From: Cliona cf. orientalis
Lineage: Eukaryota > Porifera > Demospongiae > Clionaida > Clionaidae
Assembly: GCA_963930775.1 (NCBI GenBank)
Contig: OZ005692.1
Span: 4,574,135-4,638,134 of the forward strand
Length of the DNA: 64,000 bases
Direction of reading: 5' to 3'
A program made the translations under genes and the position numbers. Below the pieces are notes generated by a model, which was not told the DNA's origin, searched no databases, and worked only from the letters and a program-made list of their open reading frames with translations. This document shows, one piece after another, positions 12,778-25,200 of this stretch. How positions within the stretch are numbered: the first letter of the stretch is position 1; each line of letters starts with the position of its first letter.

Positions 12778-12781
12778 TTAA

Positions 12782-14350
12782 AGATCAATTTGGAATTTGT
12801 TAATGCTATTGCTCCACCATAATAATTTGCCACATTTCTTTCAAAATATGCTGTTCCTGAGAGTATTATGTTGCTACCAGCACTCATTATGGCACCACCA
12901 TAACAATATGCAGCATTGTTTCTGTAAAAACATGTAGTTCCAATGAATGCCATATTGCAGCCATATCCTTCAATTGCACTGTCATAACTTTCATTGAAAT
13001 ACATTGTTCCTATAAATGTGACAGTTGAAATTATTGAAGTATCTTCATCTCCACAATAGATGGATCCACCAATAGCTGTGTTACGCAAGAATATTATGGA
13101 ATTATTATTATATATAATGTTACATTATCAGTGGAATATTCCGTTTCAAATACTTTTGCTTTCTTCAGAGGTAGTACGTTAACATCAAAACTGTCATTAC
13201 TGCTTTCAGAATAGACACTTGAATGTCCACAAAATATGAAATTTGAACCTAAAGTCATACACAGAGCACCACCAAAAGTTGCATGGTTACTATCAAATTT
13301 AGTGTCACCATTGATAATAAAGTATCCTTCTATAACTGATAGTGCTCCACCCATAAAGGCTGAATTTTTGTTCATAAAAAGGTTACCATTAACATGTGAA
13401 CTCGTGCTTTGAATTGCCATAGCTCCACCATGATTGGTTGCTTCGTTTTCAACAAATAAAGCATTGCCTTGAATGATAAGGGCACAGGCATGTAACACCA
13501 TCGCTCCACCGTTCCATCCAGCAATGTTACCAATGAAGTTAGAAGAAGAATAAATTTCCAGATACGATTTATGACAAACTATTGCACCACCGCTACCATT
13601 CTCCAGTTCACTAAGTTTCATTTCCCTCATTAAGTTGATATCGCTACATGACAGTGATTTCCTATTCGTCGCCTCTAGAATGGAAGTATTATTCAGGAAC
13701 AGGCTAGTTCCATTGAAAGTTAATGCTGCCTCCAGAAGCTGCAGTATTATAAGCAAATACAATATTACCCCTGAAAGTAATTTTGGATGTAAACATCGTC
13801 AGTGCTGCTCCAACAAATCCATTTAGTCCAATGAACATTGAATTGATAAATTCAAGCACACTTTCTTCACTGATAATTGAGCTACAGCCATTATACCCAT
13901 TTCCATATATGGATACGTTGGACAATTGTACTAATTGTGAATGTTTAAACCTCATAATAAAAGTGAAATTTTCATGTAAAGTAAATGTAATTGAAGATAT
14001 CTCAATATTCCATGACTCATTCCAAGTGATACTCTCTGAAGAATCTACCACAATAGTGACTACCTGATCATTGTTAGGCCAGCCCAGGAATGAAAAATAA
14101 CCAAGTTTACACTGTGTTGTAGCTTATGAATTCCGGGATAAAAATAGAACCTGGTATTGTTGACAAAATGCTCATTTGAATTACTGGTATACTCATTGAG
14201 AGTGAGGCAGGGCCTTTGCACATCAGAACATGGTGATTCAGAAGCTCTCTCACTTGTAAATGGTTTAACATACTTAACTGTCATTGAAGATGATACCTTG
14301 GCAAACAATAAAATGATAATTAGATTTAACACCACTGATGGCCACTCCAT
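12782..14350 (-). pseudogene. Pmp-repeat membrane protein, 5' half of split gene 1
   Basis: The product begins MEWPSVVLNLIIILLFAKVS, a clear signal peptide. The beta-helix region follows, with repeated GGAI/GGAL and FxxN motifs (GGAIVCHKSYLEI, GGAMAIQSTSSH, GGALSVIEG) typical of polymorphic outer membrane protein repeats. The frame changes near 14050-14090 (possibly a short intron), near 13735-13760 (GGSI to LTFNGTSLF, no usable intron) and near 13090-13110. The 3' end is cut exactly at the TE1 junction, and the rest of the gene is at 658-2950. The frame breaks plus the insertion indicate a dead gene. The alternative, that some breaks are micro-introns, is possible for the first one only. Confidence 0.7.
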
Positions 14351-16190
14351 ACTAGAATATTAAAATTTAACTGTGAGAATCTTTCTTTCCGAATTAGCTA
14401 TAGTGAAGATTCTGACTTCGGTTTGTAAAATGATGAGTGACCTAGCTGTTTTATAGGTATACATTAGCTGCAGTGTTAGTTATGTTTTTCCAAGACACAT
14501 TACGTTAATGCTTGCATAAACAATGGTTAATGGCAACATGACGTGGCAGAGACCCGCAGCGAATATCTTGAGGGAAATGTACATGCGCCCGTGTGGGCCG
14601 CGCGTACCCAATTAGCTAACTCACATCAGGTCAACACACATGCGTACCCTGTAGCACAAAGAAAGCCTCTTTCAGTAAAAACAACCCCACCCTAACCCTT
14701 CCCCGGAATCCCACTCACATGCATTGGGGGAATCAACTTGCAGCTCAATGGATCTAATTTTGTAAACTACCGGTGGCACCAGTTGGCACTCGGGACTTAT
14801 GGTTGGGACTCCCATGCCAGTCCCCACGACCAGTTGGTACTCAACTTCGGTCTGGGACCCCCACGCTGGTGTAGCGAGCCCATTCCAATCATACCTTATC
14901 ATTGTACGTGCAGTCAGTATAATATGATTATAGCTAGCTACTACCCACACAACAAGGTAGCTGCAGTTGACAACCCACAGATTAGCTACATAATATGCCC
15001 AAATTTATTATTAGCCTTACACATAATATACATCCATGCTTTAAATCTATGTACATTAAAATTTCCACTTTAGGACAAGATTAATGCATATGTTTGTCAT
15101 CGAAACAGTAACTCACATATGTATTATGTATGACAATAGTGTGTATGTATACTTCTCAAGTATTAATCTTTGTATTATCCATGTTATGATTGTTGATGGT
15201 GAAGTAATGTAATTGGTGCGAAGACCGCGGCATGGGATGGCAACTAACTAATAATTATTGCGAGTATGCCTTACGCTGGCTTACCATTAATAATATAGTG
15301 GCAGGGTTTCATCCAGTGGGGGGGACAGGGGGAAGCTTCCCCCCCAAACTCCCTAGCTTCCCCCCCTAAGAATTTGACTTTAATTAAATTATTAAGCATT
15401 AAAACAGTATCACAATAAGTCACCAAATGAAACCACTAGCATTAATTTTGCTTTTACCCGAAACCATCTGGAGGAATTAAAGAAATTCTCCTATAAATAC
15501 GTCCAAAGAACTTGGTGTGCTAAATATGCCCACTCATTTATCGCGCTTCCACCCCAAATTTTTGTCGCTAGATGAAACCCTGAGTGGTCATAGCTATAAT
15601 GACATAGCATGGTTATGGACATCAATGTATGCAACAAAGTACTAGCATAGATGGAAGTCCTTAATATAGACTAGATTTTAGAAAAGATATCGATAGCTAG
15701 TCACAGATTCCACTTGACACACTTTATAAGCCCTAGGAGAGAGCCTAGTCTTGGTTTTTAGAAAACGGTAACTGCATGTTGTTGGATGAAACCACACATA
15801 GCAATGTGTGGTTTGACTTGTAATCACCAAAACAGATACTATAGATAATGGAATAAACTAGATAACTATGCAACAGTGTACTTCGGTGGTTTGTTCCAAG
15901 CACTTCAAAGTGCTAGTAACATATATGCGTTATTTGTGGAGAAAATGATTGGAGAGAGACAGCTGTCCTTGATCCCCATGGCACAGTTGGCAAACTTGTG
16001 GTATTAGCTAGCTATTGAAAACAATACTATTATTCACTTGGAAAATACAATACAGTGGAACCCCGCTTAATGGACCCCTCAACGGTGGACACCTGTGATA
16101 TAATGGACAATTCTGAATGTCCGGATTGTATTTCCATAGACTTGGCCGCGATTGTAGGAGGGGCGTGGTGAACCACTAACCAGGACGGAG
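14351..16190. other. Intergenic region with repeats
   Basis: This is upstream of Pmp gene 1 and should contain its promoter. A MITE lies at 15302-15582. At 16058-16130 there is a pogo/Tigger-like edge (CAGTGGAACCCCGCTTAATG). A stretch at 14700-14900 has low-copy sequence with no recognisable exon. No gene is supported. Confidence 0.4.
15302..15582. repeat. hAT-like-ended MITE
   Basis: The ends are CAGGGTTTCATCCAG and CTAGATGAAACCCTG, an imperfect inverted repeat. AGTGG abuts both ends (5 bp), shorter than the 8 bp expected of hAT, so the class is uncertain. A half-copy of the same end (AGGGTTTCATCCA) occurs near 27555. A C/G homopolymer-rich segment lies just inside. Confidence 0.55.
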
Positions 16191-16199
16191 GGTTGAAAA

Positions 16200-17440
16200 G
16201 TTACAATAGACTGCACCACCATAACCGTGATTCTGTTTGCCACACAGAATTTCACGTATTGCAGATTTCTCCATTAAATTTTATGGAATTGTAACAGTTA
16301 ATGAAAGAATTGGCTCCATCTTTCTGCATAATTAGGACACTACCATATTATTATAAGTAGATAGCCCCTCCATTCATTGCAGTGTTGTTTTTTAATGTGT
16401 TAGATCCAGTAAATGTGATATTACTAGATGCATTTATCATCAGTGCAGCTCCTAAACATCCATGAATTCTGATAAATTGATGTTAAGCGTGCTCGTGTTA
16501 CTCAGAATAGAACTTAGTCTACATCCATTATTGCCATTACCAAGAATAACAATATTAGATATTTTAACAGAGTGTGTACGTTCAAATACAATACTCTAGG
16601 TATACAATTATCAACAAGAGTGATAACAAGTGCATGATGTAATTTTAATATCTGAACAAGCCTCCCACAGGATATACTGGCTGCTGAGTTGAAAGTAATT
16701 TTCACCATTTCATGACTGAGTAGCTAGCTAGTCCTTGAAAAGATAAATTGTGTGTTTTGATTATCCTTGTGCTTTTTTCCAGTTTATGCAAGCTGGGAAA
16801 GAAACAAGAAGTGCTATTATTTGTGAAGTAGGTGGGTTTGTCCAAAGTCCTTGTGGAATAATTAATGTCATTATGACGTTAGGGGGAGGGGGTCTTGGTC
16901 CATGACGTTTTTACAATATTGCATTGTCAGCAGACTTTAGCTTTAGTTGTGATTATGCATTCTTGTGATTGAACAAATCTAGACACACCTCAAGCTGTGT
17001 CAAAATTTACACTTTAGTGACAACCACTAGCTACTTAGATAAAACTGTGCACGTAGCTACAGGCAAGCAAGAAACACAGGCATGCAATTAATCCATGCAG
17101 ACATAGCTAGCACTATAGAATATAAATGAATACCAAAATTAATGTGTAGGCTAAATGGAGCAAAATCGGAGTTTCAGTATTGAATCTATGCTGAAATGCT
17201 GTGACGTTAAGAGAAGGGGGGATGGGAGTAAAATATTAACGTCATAATGACGTTACAAGGACTTTGGACAATTTAGGCCCCTATAGGTACGGTATCTTGT
17301 TGATTTACATAGTCCTCAAGAGTGTGGCATGGAGCTTTATTACCAGGACACCCAGTGGCATCAGTTGGTGTGACATAATATTTACAGTAGTTGCAGCTTG
17401 AGACTGAGTACACTGGCTATGATGTTTCTTAGACTGAGAT
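16200..17440 (-). pseudogene. Relic of Pmp gene 5' half (third paralogue)
   Basis: The DNA matches 30286-31030 in pieces: the block with CTGCACCACCATAACC at 16210, the segment around 16430-16730, and 16740-16850 continuing at 17283-17400. Frames are broken throughout, and a Harbinger-like MITE occupies 16831-17282. The downstream (3') half of this copy is missing: 14.35-16.2 kb shows no membrane-domain homology. It is a degraded copy of the array unit. Confidence 0.65.
16831..17282. repeat. Harbinger-like MITE, copy 1
   Basis: The left end is GGTTTGTCCAAAGTCCTTGT and the right end contains the complement ACAAGGACTTTGGACAA. The inner AACGTCATAATGACGTT block is shared with copies at 20962-21347 and 60303-60785. 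It is inserted in the Pmp relic: the flanks GAAGTAG and GGTATCTTG are contiguous in the paralogue near 30915. Confidence 0.75.
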
Positions 17441-18411
17441 TTGAAAATTGTATAATTATTGGAATGTATACAATGCCACAATAATTATGTATTTCATACA
17501 TTCTACTACCAGCATTGTATTATCATAGTACCATGCAAACTAGTGAGATTGCTTTATACATGGTTATAGCCAATTTATTAACATGAAGGTCCCAGTAGGC
17601 TAACAGATCAGATGAGTCAGTAACAATCTTCACTTCACTGTTATCCAAATTGGCTCTAGTTACGTATTATTACAGCAATATGCATGCATGCCTATGGTTC
17701 ACATGCATTTACCATCTTTTTATCAACACATGGAGCTATTCATACTGAGTTCTATACTGATTATCAACACAGTAGATACTATCGGTGAATTTGGGCCTAG
17801 TATACAGGGAAGCTGGCAATAATATTATGTAGCAGCTACTATTATACTACCGTATAGCCGGAAATATTGGCGGGCATTAAATTTGGCGGTTGAGCCCAAA
17901 ATCGCTATTGCAGGAATATTGGCGGATTTAAATTTGGCGGTTCGGTACGGGATCGCCATACGTATATATGCGAGTAGGAAATTTTGGCGGATTTTAATTT
18001 GGCGGTTGTAATATAGACCGCCAAACCGCCAAATTTAATTCCCCGCCAAATTTTCCGGCTATACGGTATTCTGGAATCTTGTATTGGGAAATGTAGCTAT
18101 GGCTAGCCTTATCCCCAGGCCACTGCCATATTATTTTCAGTATTACCGGTACGTGCAGAAAAGCGTGTGTAAGAAAACGTAGGAATGGCCTGGAGACACA
18201 TACGAGATTTGCCATTTCTTCATTAATAAGGTTGCAACGTTATTAATATAAATTCTAAATCTATTCTGCTAGCTAGCATGACATTATGATCAATTTAAAT
18301 TGCATATTGTATGAGACTAGCATAAATAATATGTTGATAATTAGGATACTAATAATAATATGCACACACTTATAATTATAATTGTTGTGATCTCAAGAAT
18401 TTAAGAAGCAG
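17441..18411. other. Intergenic region duplicated downstream
   Basis: Segments at 17400-17640 and 18130-18250 match 31110-31330 and 32010-32110, so this is the spacer between two units of the tandem Pmp array. It contains the MITE at 17850-18067. No exon was seen. Confidence 0.5.
17850..18067. repeat. MITE with GCCGGAAA/TTTGGCGG ends
   Basis: The left end is ACCGTATAGCCGGAAATATT and the right end is the complement, finishing CCGGCTATACGGT. Internal copies of AAATTTGGCGG repeat at about 60-bp spacing in both orientations. The element would fold into a long hairpin. It is present here and absent from the otherwise similar spacer at 31.3-32.0 kb. Confidence 0.7.
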
Positions 18412-19290
18412 CTTGTGATTCAGTAATGTCTAAAAGTGGTTCACGAAGGTCAACATCAATCTCAGTAGAAGTTGGTAGAGCCTGTAGCTCAGCAGCATCC
18501 TTATCCCCTGCTCTAGTCTGGTCTTTAACTGCTAATCCTGAGAATCTTACTGAGCAGTAGAGATTTTTGGATGAAAGGGAGCATGTAATTTTTCCAGATA
18601 TTTGATGATTTAAGGACTAGGCTGATATGAAAGAGCAAAATTCCAAGGAAACTTATGAAAGCTATTCCGACAGAGATATTTGAAAGGATGAGCTGACTTT
18701 TAGCCACATCTTCAGACTTTTCAATTGCAATGAGGTAGAATGTTGCTACTGAGAAAATTCCCAAGTTGAGAATGAAGGAAGACTCTATGACATCATTGTA
18801 GAAACGCTCATACACTCTGAATCTAACTGCTAGGAGAGCAACAGTCACCGAAGCTACAGCTGCAGTATTGACACTCTCGCTGTCATTAGCAAATGAGAGA
18901 AATAAGCCGAGCCGTGTGATCAACAGGAGCCCAGTCCAGTAGCGAGTGTGCATCCTGCATGGAGCATGATAAGCATCCATGAATGGCTTGATCTTGTTCA
19001 GCCATGAAAGAATTCGCCAGTTGGAGCAACTTTGAAGCCAGTGGCCAAAGAGCAGTAGGAGGATGTATGGTAAAACAAATACTATGATACATAAGATAGC
19101 GAATAATCCAAGAGCAGTATGTCCAGGTTCTCCAAAATATGGTACACTAGCTGGCATCGTACATCCAAACTACTCTTTTAGTTTCATTTGATTTGGTGTA
19201 GTATGTTAAGTATCTCCAAGTGAGAGGAACAATTACTGCACCTAATATTTTACTATAAGACATGAGCAAAAGGGTTGCCAGAACTGCCAC
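18412..19290 (-). pseudogene. Pmp-repeat membrane protein, 3' part of split gene 2
   Basis: Encodes the second half of the multi-pass membrane domain (HTALGLFAILCIIVFVLPYI, SFILNLGIFSVATFYLIAI) and the C-terminal tail, closely matching gene 1 (658-1560) and the copy at 32275. Frame breaks occur near 19150 (after VVWMYDAS) and near 18540 (after LSKIL). Its upstream neighbour sequence is found at 28550, across TE2. It is a pseudogene: two indels in addition to the transposon. Confidence 0.75.
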
Positions 19291-19298
19291 AGGATTCT

Positions 19299-19434
19299 AC
19301 GGTGGCCCAGAAGGGCCATGTCCATTACCCATTTCATTATTTCCCATTACCAATTTCGAGTTTTCTCATTACCAACTTCCAATTTGGATATTTCTCGTTT
19401 CTTAGTTCGAGTTTTCTCATTACCTACTTCCAAT
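19299..19434 (+). repeat. TE2 left terminal inverted repeat (136 bp)
   Basis: It begins ACGGTGGCCCAGAAGGGCCA and matches the complement of 28406-28541 without mismatch. Inside and beyond it, a unit with ACTTCCAATTTGGATATTTC is repeated about four times to ~19560 as subterminal direct repeats. The perfect identity suggests a recent insertion. Confidence 0.92.
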
Positions 19435-19750
19435 CTGGATATTTCTTGTTTCTTAGATTGAGTTTTCTCATTAGCTCATGACCTAGCTACTTCCAATTTG
19501 GATATTTCTCATTAGCCGCTCAAGTTTTATTTTTCTAATGGATAGCTATTTCCTACTTCCAATATCTGAGTGGACTCGCCATAAACCTTTTACTGCTCCG
19601 TATAGTTAGTCCATGGTTAGTCTCACTGTCAGGCCCCAGCGGGGACGCGGCCGCGCGATACTAAACTCGGTAAAGATCGTCAATCCGTATGGGCTTGACC
19701 CTTATTGCGCATGCGCTAATCATTCACGCCGGTAGGTACATGTATTATAC

Positions 19751-22144
19751 ATGCATCCGACTGCTACAGCGAGCGTCATGAAATGGTATTGTCCACTTCT
19801 CAGTATTGTGATCTTCCTCTGTCTTGTGCAAATGACTTGGGGTTCAGAGAGAGAGGATCTGATTGCCATGTACTTTTCTCTTGGCTATAGTTACAGCCTG
19901 ATCGTGTGTTTTCTGTTTTTTATACACGGCATATCTATATCATTGAGACAACTGAAAAGAATATTGCGCCAGCTTGGGCTACGACGGCGACACCCTCCGA
20001 TGGACAGGAACTTGTATAATCTCACTGTTACACTCATAAGAGTAAGTTAGTAGTATGGTGGGCATTATTTGGAGGTTACATGTATGTGGGTGCATTTTGT
20101 AGAATGAGCTGCAAGGATCAGGTGGTCTGCTTGGGTACCGCTCGCTTTGGAGGCGTCTGAGAATGAATTACAACCTTCCTGTCTCCAGGTACATGTACTG
20201 GCAGGCTAGCCTGATAAATTGTGGGGTATGCCACGTAGTCGAGTACTGATACCCGATACAACTATGTGCAGGCATGTCATAATGACATTGCTGACAGTCC
20301 TAAGTCCAGTTGAGTCTGCATATAGAAGAAATGGTCGTCTCAAGAGACGAGTTTATGACAATAAGGTAATTTAATCTTAATTCAGTATTAAATTTTTGGT
20401 GTGTAATCATGATTTGCATGCAGGGACCAAATTTCGTATGGCATTGTGATGGGATGGACAAATTGAAGCCATATGGTTTTGCTATTCATGGCTGTGTTGA
20501 TGGGTATGTACATACATAATTTATATTATGTATACTTACACTGTGATGATTGCTGAATACATGATTCTACACTGAACTCCCTTAGTTTTTCCAGGAAAGT
20601 GTTGTGGCTCAAGGTTGGCACCTCCAACAACAATCCACGTATAATTGCTTGGCACTATCTGGAATGTGTGAAGGAACTGGAAGGTTAGATTAAAGAAAAG
20701 AAGTGACTACAATAATTATTTATTGTACATTGTAGGTGCTCCCAGATTATTGAGAAGTGATTGTGGGACAGAAAATACTAACTTATCTTTTATCCAACCC
20801 TTTCTTCGGCGAGGGCATGGTGACTGTTTTGCAGGCATGGATAGCTTTCGATTTGGAAGATCCGTAACCAATCAGGTAAGACCCAGTGCCCACATCCTCC
20901 CCGCTTCAAGTGAGGGATGTGATCCCATGTAGCGCATTTCAAGAGGTCAATATAACAGTGAGGGGGCTTGTCCAAAGTCCTTGTGGAAAAATTAATGCCG
21001 TTTGGGGGGGGGGGGAGGGGTCTTGGTTCATGGGGACAACTACTGCATTGTCAGCAAATTCTAACTTTAGCTGTGATTATGCATTCTTGTGGTTGAACAA
21101 GTCCAGACAATAGTGATAGCTGTGTCAAAGAAGCACAGGTATGCCATGAAGACATACATGTAGCTAGCACTAGAGAATATAGGTGAATACAGACTGTGTA
21201 GGCTATATGGAGCAGAATCAGAGTTCAGTATTGAATCTATGTTGAAATGCTGTGACGTTAAGAGAGAGAGGGGGGAGGGAGGGGGATAATAATATATTAA
21301 CATCATAATGGCGTTAATTTTTCCATAAGGACTTTGGACAAGCCCCCCAACAATAATATCCCGGGTAAGCGCCCAGGCCATGTGGCCCTCCCCCTCCCCC
21401 AGGTGGGGGCTTACCCGGGATGCTACAGTATTATTATTATTTTTTTGCTTCACTAGAGAGTAGAAGCATGGTGGTCTCAGTTAAACAAATCGTGTACTCG
21501 CTTCTGGATTAAATTTTTCAAGGTATTAGTGACATAATAATAATATTATTATTAGTATTATACTTCAATATAAAATTTTATTATGTATTGATATTCATGT
21601 AGGAGTTGGAATTGAGTGGATTATTCTGCTCTGCGAATGTGGTACACATGTAAGTGCATGGTTTATTGTTACATGTATATAACTATTTTTCATTATGACT
21701 TGTATAATATTATATCTTCGTCAGTGACTGCTTAAGATTCTGCTTTATGCACTTAATCGAAGAAGATTTGTGTAGGACAGTAATTGAGTGGAATTCTCAC
21801 AGAATTCGACCATCAGTGAACAGCAATTCTCCACCTGGACACCCGGACCAGTTGTTTTATATGCCACAGCTCATTGGTATGTTATACAATAATAATTATT
21901 ATTATGGTTGTTTATTGTTATGATATTGTACTCAGGTGTACAAGATTATATTTGCCCCATTGATCCCAGAGATGTAACTACAGCTCTACAGTATGCTGAG
22001 GAACCTGACCCCCCTTGCTCACTTGAATTTCTAGAAATGGCACGCGATGTGATGAATGCTCATCACATCTCATTTCCAAATACAATTAGTACAGCTGTTG
22101 ATCTGTATGTCACCTTGACCACAATTTTGGAAAATGCAATGTGA
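19751..22144 (+). CDS. TE2 transposase, integrase catalytic core (rve/DDE), ten exons
   Basis: Exons at about 19751-20041, 20104-20188, 20272-20365, 20424-20502, 20587-20682, 20736-20875, 21457-21520, 21605-21651, 21725-21877 and 21936-22144. GT-AG introns are clear. The core carries the three acidic residues of an integrase fold: D in NFVWHCDGMDKLKPYGFAIH, D in LLRSDCGTENTN and E in NQRVEAWWSQLNKSC, with the expected spacing. Downstream are HRIRPS and SPPGHPD blocks. This family of intron-rich integrase-core proteins is widespread in fish, cnidarians and sponges (Pfam integrase core, rva_4 as I recall). The start could be 19751 or the ATG at 19778; the N-terminus has hydrophobic stretches. 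All exons are open, so the gene looks functional. A MITE sits in the intron after exon 6. Confidence 0.85.
20962..21347. repeat. Harbinger-like MITE, copy 2
   Basis: The ends are GGGGGCTTGTCCAAAGTCCT and its complement. It contains a long G run near 21004 and a GA-rich stretch near 21260. It lies in an intron of the TE2 transposase. The flanking 3-bp duplication is not evident for this copy. Confidence 0.8.
21357..21421. repeat. Short hairpin element
   Basis: TCCCGGGTAAGCGCCC at the left pairs with GGGGGCTTACCCGGGA at the right. It is the same short family as at 6973-7145 and 39420-39560, adjacent to the Harbinger-like copy. Confidence 0.55.
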
Positions 22145-22262
22145 ACTGTCATTGATAATAAGTAATCATTATGGGTCACATCAGATCGATTCTATGAAAT
22201 TCCTTATGTAGCATGTTGGCACAGTACAAAATTGATAATGAAGTCAATGAGAAGTTGGTGAG

Positions 22263-25200
22263 TTACTGACTGCCTGAAATCACCCTCAGCAGTGACTTGA
22301 GGACAACTGTAATCATAGGCCTTTCCTTCACATCACTGAAACACATGTTGCATACAGTCTTGATGTCACCTGCCATACTATCTGTACTTGGCTTTCGATT
22401 CTCAACTGTAACTTTTTGCATTATCTGAAAGGCATTGAGGCCCGGCCACAAGACTTTTTCTGTTATAGTGATGACCATAACTCCACCAAATGCATAAACA
22501 TCACAGTGTGGTCCTATACTCTCAGAGCGTAACTGTTCTGGGGGCTGAAAGCCAGGAGATCCTGCCATCATTGTCCTAGTTCCAATAGATGTTGTCTGGG
22601 ACATGATTCTAGCAAGTCCAAAATCTGTTAGTACTGCATGAAGTGTTGCAGTATCCACCTGTAGGGAGGATCAGTATTAAGCTATTAAAATTTACATAAT
22701 ATTGTACTTGGAATGCAGAGTCCAATTAAGCGTGTGAATGAGCGATTGACGACCTTTACCAGAAAAACGAGTTTTCCAAATTTTTTATGCGTTTTATTAG
22801 GCACTACAAAATTTGATTTTTAGTGCACATAATCATCTGTACACTAAAAAACCAATTCCTGCTCAATTACAGTACTTATGATAACCTCCACTGTAATAAT
22901 ATGTACCCAAACAGTAAACATAGCCTGCTCATAATATTATAATAATACACATTGCTGTAAAAGAGTTAGCTAAGCTCCCAAGGGTATCTGGCAGCAGTTA
23001 CCATAGCAACATAATCTTCAACTCTAAATTATGGGATAGTTAGAAGTGATAGAGGGTCATTAGTATGTTAATAGTTAGATGTTTCGCAATTCTACTCCTG
23101 GCTTCGCCACTTCGTAGAATATGCGAAACCAACATCTAACTATCATAATAGTAGTCAGTGCTTATGCACATAATATACATTATCATAATTAACATTATCT
23201 TATACACTTGCCATAATATTTGCAGGCTTTACATCAAGATGAGCGAGAGGTGGGAGACTTGTATGCAGGTAGACAAGAGCTTGACAAATTTGTGACAAAA
23301 TGTAAAATTTCTCTCCCATACAAAATTCCTAAACAGAATAATAATTATAAAACTAAAATTTAATAATTTCTAACCATTTAAGTGCCTAGCTTAAAATATA
23401 TGTGACCCTCCACAATAAAACCAATCATCATATTGCACTGGATATCAATCTGAGATACAGCAATAGTTCAAAGGTTGTACATGGTAATGGTGGCCTTAAC
23501 TAAAAATCGGTTGTCAGCGCAATATGGTTGGTTTTGTCATGGAAGGTCATACAATATAGAATAACCAACCTTATCATCACTAAAAATCAAATTATGCAAA
23601 TCAGATCCATGAATGAGGGGAGAAATTATGGTCAAGCTTGTGGCTTGCTGTACTACTCCAAGTAGTGCACTTAAATGAGGATGATGCAACTTCCTGTATT
23701 TAGAAAACCACAAAATTATAATTATGACCTGCTAAGAGATAATAGACCATTAATTTTGCAATTTTTCATAAAAACTGGGTTTAATTTGATAGCTCTATGT
23801 GCGCTGAATCCAATGGTGCAAGTTGCATGAAAAAACATTGATCACAAGGACCATTTTTATGCACTCGGGTAGATACATTCGTTTTTTTGGAAAATATGCA
23901 TTAATTCTATGTGTCTGAGCAAATACTTTCATTCACAACTAAAATTCATATGTTGCAATTATATAAACATTATATTAGCAATAGGAAGCCAAAAATCTAC
24001 ATTTTCCAATAGACTAAAAAACAGAAATTGCCCCACATTCTGGCTATTATTGGAAAATGATAATGATTTTTTATTACAAAATTTTTCTCACTACAATTAT
24101 TATTCAGTCACAATTAGTGCATGAATACATACATGCATAGTACATCCCTACCTAAGAATGTCGCTCTCCTTCATACAAGCTTGCACATCCTTTTGGCTTA
24201 AGCTGATGATTTTAGCAGCAACAAGCGATCCCCGCCACGAGGCCAAATGCACTGTACCGAATCCTCCCTGCCCTATCACCTTGATTAATTTTAGCTTACT
24301 AGGTTCTGCAGAGTTAACCCAATATCACAATCACTTCACAAATTTTCTCATCCTTACCATCTGTATCAACTAATGATAGTTGACATAGCCTCTGGATCGC
24401 ATGATCCAATGTTTTGTTCTCAGTAGTGTTTTGCGCTGGGTTGCCAGCTAAACATGGTGGTGGAACTTCAACTGTCAATTCCCATGCGTTAGGTGTAGAC
24501 CCTATAGTATAAAATTGGTCAATTCTTAGATTCTTATTCTAGTCTACAAGTGACATAATATACATCGTAGTGGGCCTATCACCCACCCCCCCCCCCCCCC
24601 CCAGTAAGCACCCCTGTATGGAGTCAATGTAGAGCAACCCCATTATTCCCAATTAACTTTATTTCCAGAATAATTATTAATAACAGCATGTTATATGGCA
24701 CTTGCCCGGGATAGTATTATACATCAGGTATGAGATGGTCACTAAGTTGCCGACTCAAAAATAAAGTACTGCCAATCAATAATTTCCTCCCTTAATTACA
24801 TACAACTACAGTGTACTCCTTACATCCTACAGCAAACTTCAGGTCCACCACAATCTTAGGTTGAATGCATACACTGCACTTGTACATCCCTGGTTCAGTC
24901 ACATAAATGATTGGGAAAACTTCCTTTTCAATGACTTGCTCCTCCTGTGCCCACTGGTAAGAGGATATTCCATGGTAACCCCCAGTGACAATAGCCACCA
25001 TCACTGCTACATCTCCCTCTATAGCACCCGTCCAAAGGCCCCATTGGCTTCCTGCATAATATACCCACATCATTAATGGTGGATACATGAATATTAATCT
25101 TACCTTCATTTGGTTTTTGAAGTACTACGGTGCCGTCTGAGCGATTCATTTTTTCAACAACACTGATACCACATTCAGAACCTGCATACATGATACAAAC

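Larger units (their letters stand above)
2951..12781. mobile_element. TE1: two-gene DNA transposon with TTAA target duplication
   Basis: The element interrupts an exon of Pmp gene 1. TTAA is present at 2951-2954 and 12778-12781. Removing the element and one TTAA rejoins the frame as LIFKPNLKIF, which aligns with the uninterrupted paralogue near 29.8 kb. The ends carry a 30-bp perfect inverted repeat and, further in, clusters of the palindrome TTGAAATTTCAA. Inside are two divergently transcribed spliced genes: a DDE-transposase-like gene on the minus strand and a ParB-like gene on the plus strand, with their 3' ends 232 bp and 125 bp from the ends of the perfect repeat. A TTAA duplication is known for piggyBac, Kolobok and Sola3; I cannot assign this element to one of them. 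The exact duplication could be read as 2 to 6 bp (TT to TTTAAA) because the junction is itself TTTAAA. Confidence 0.88.
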
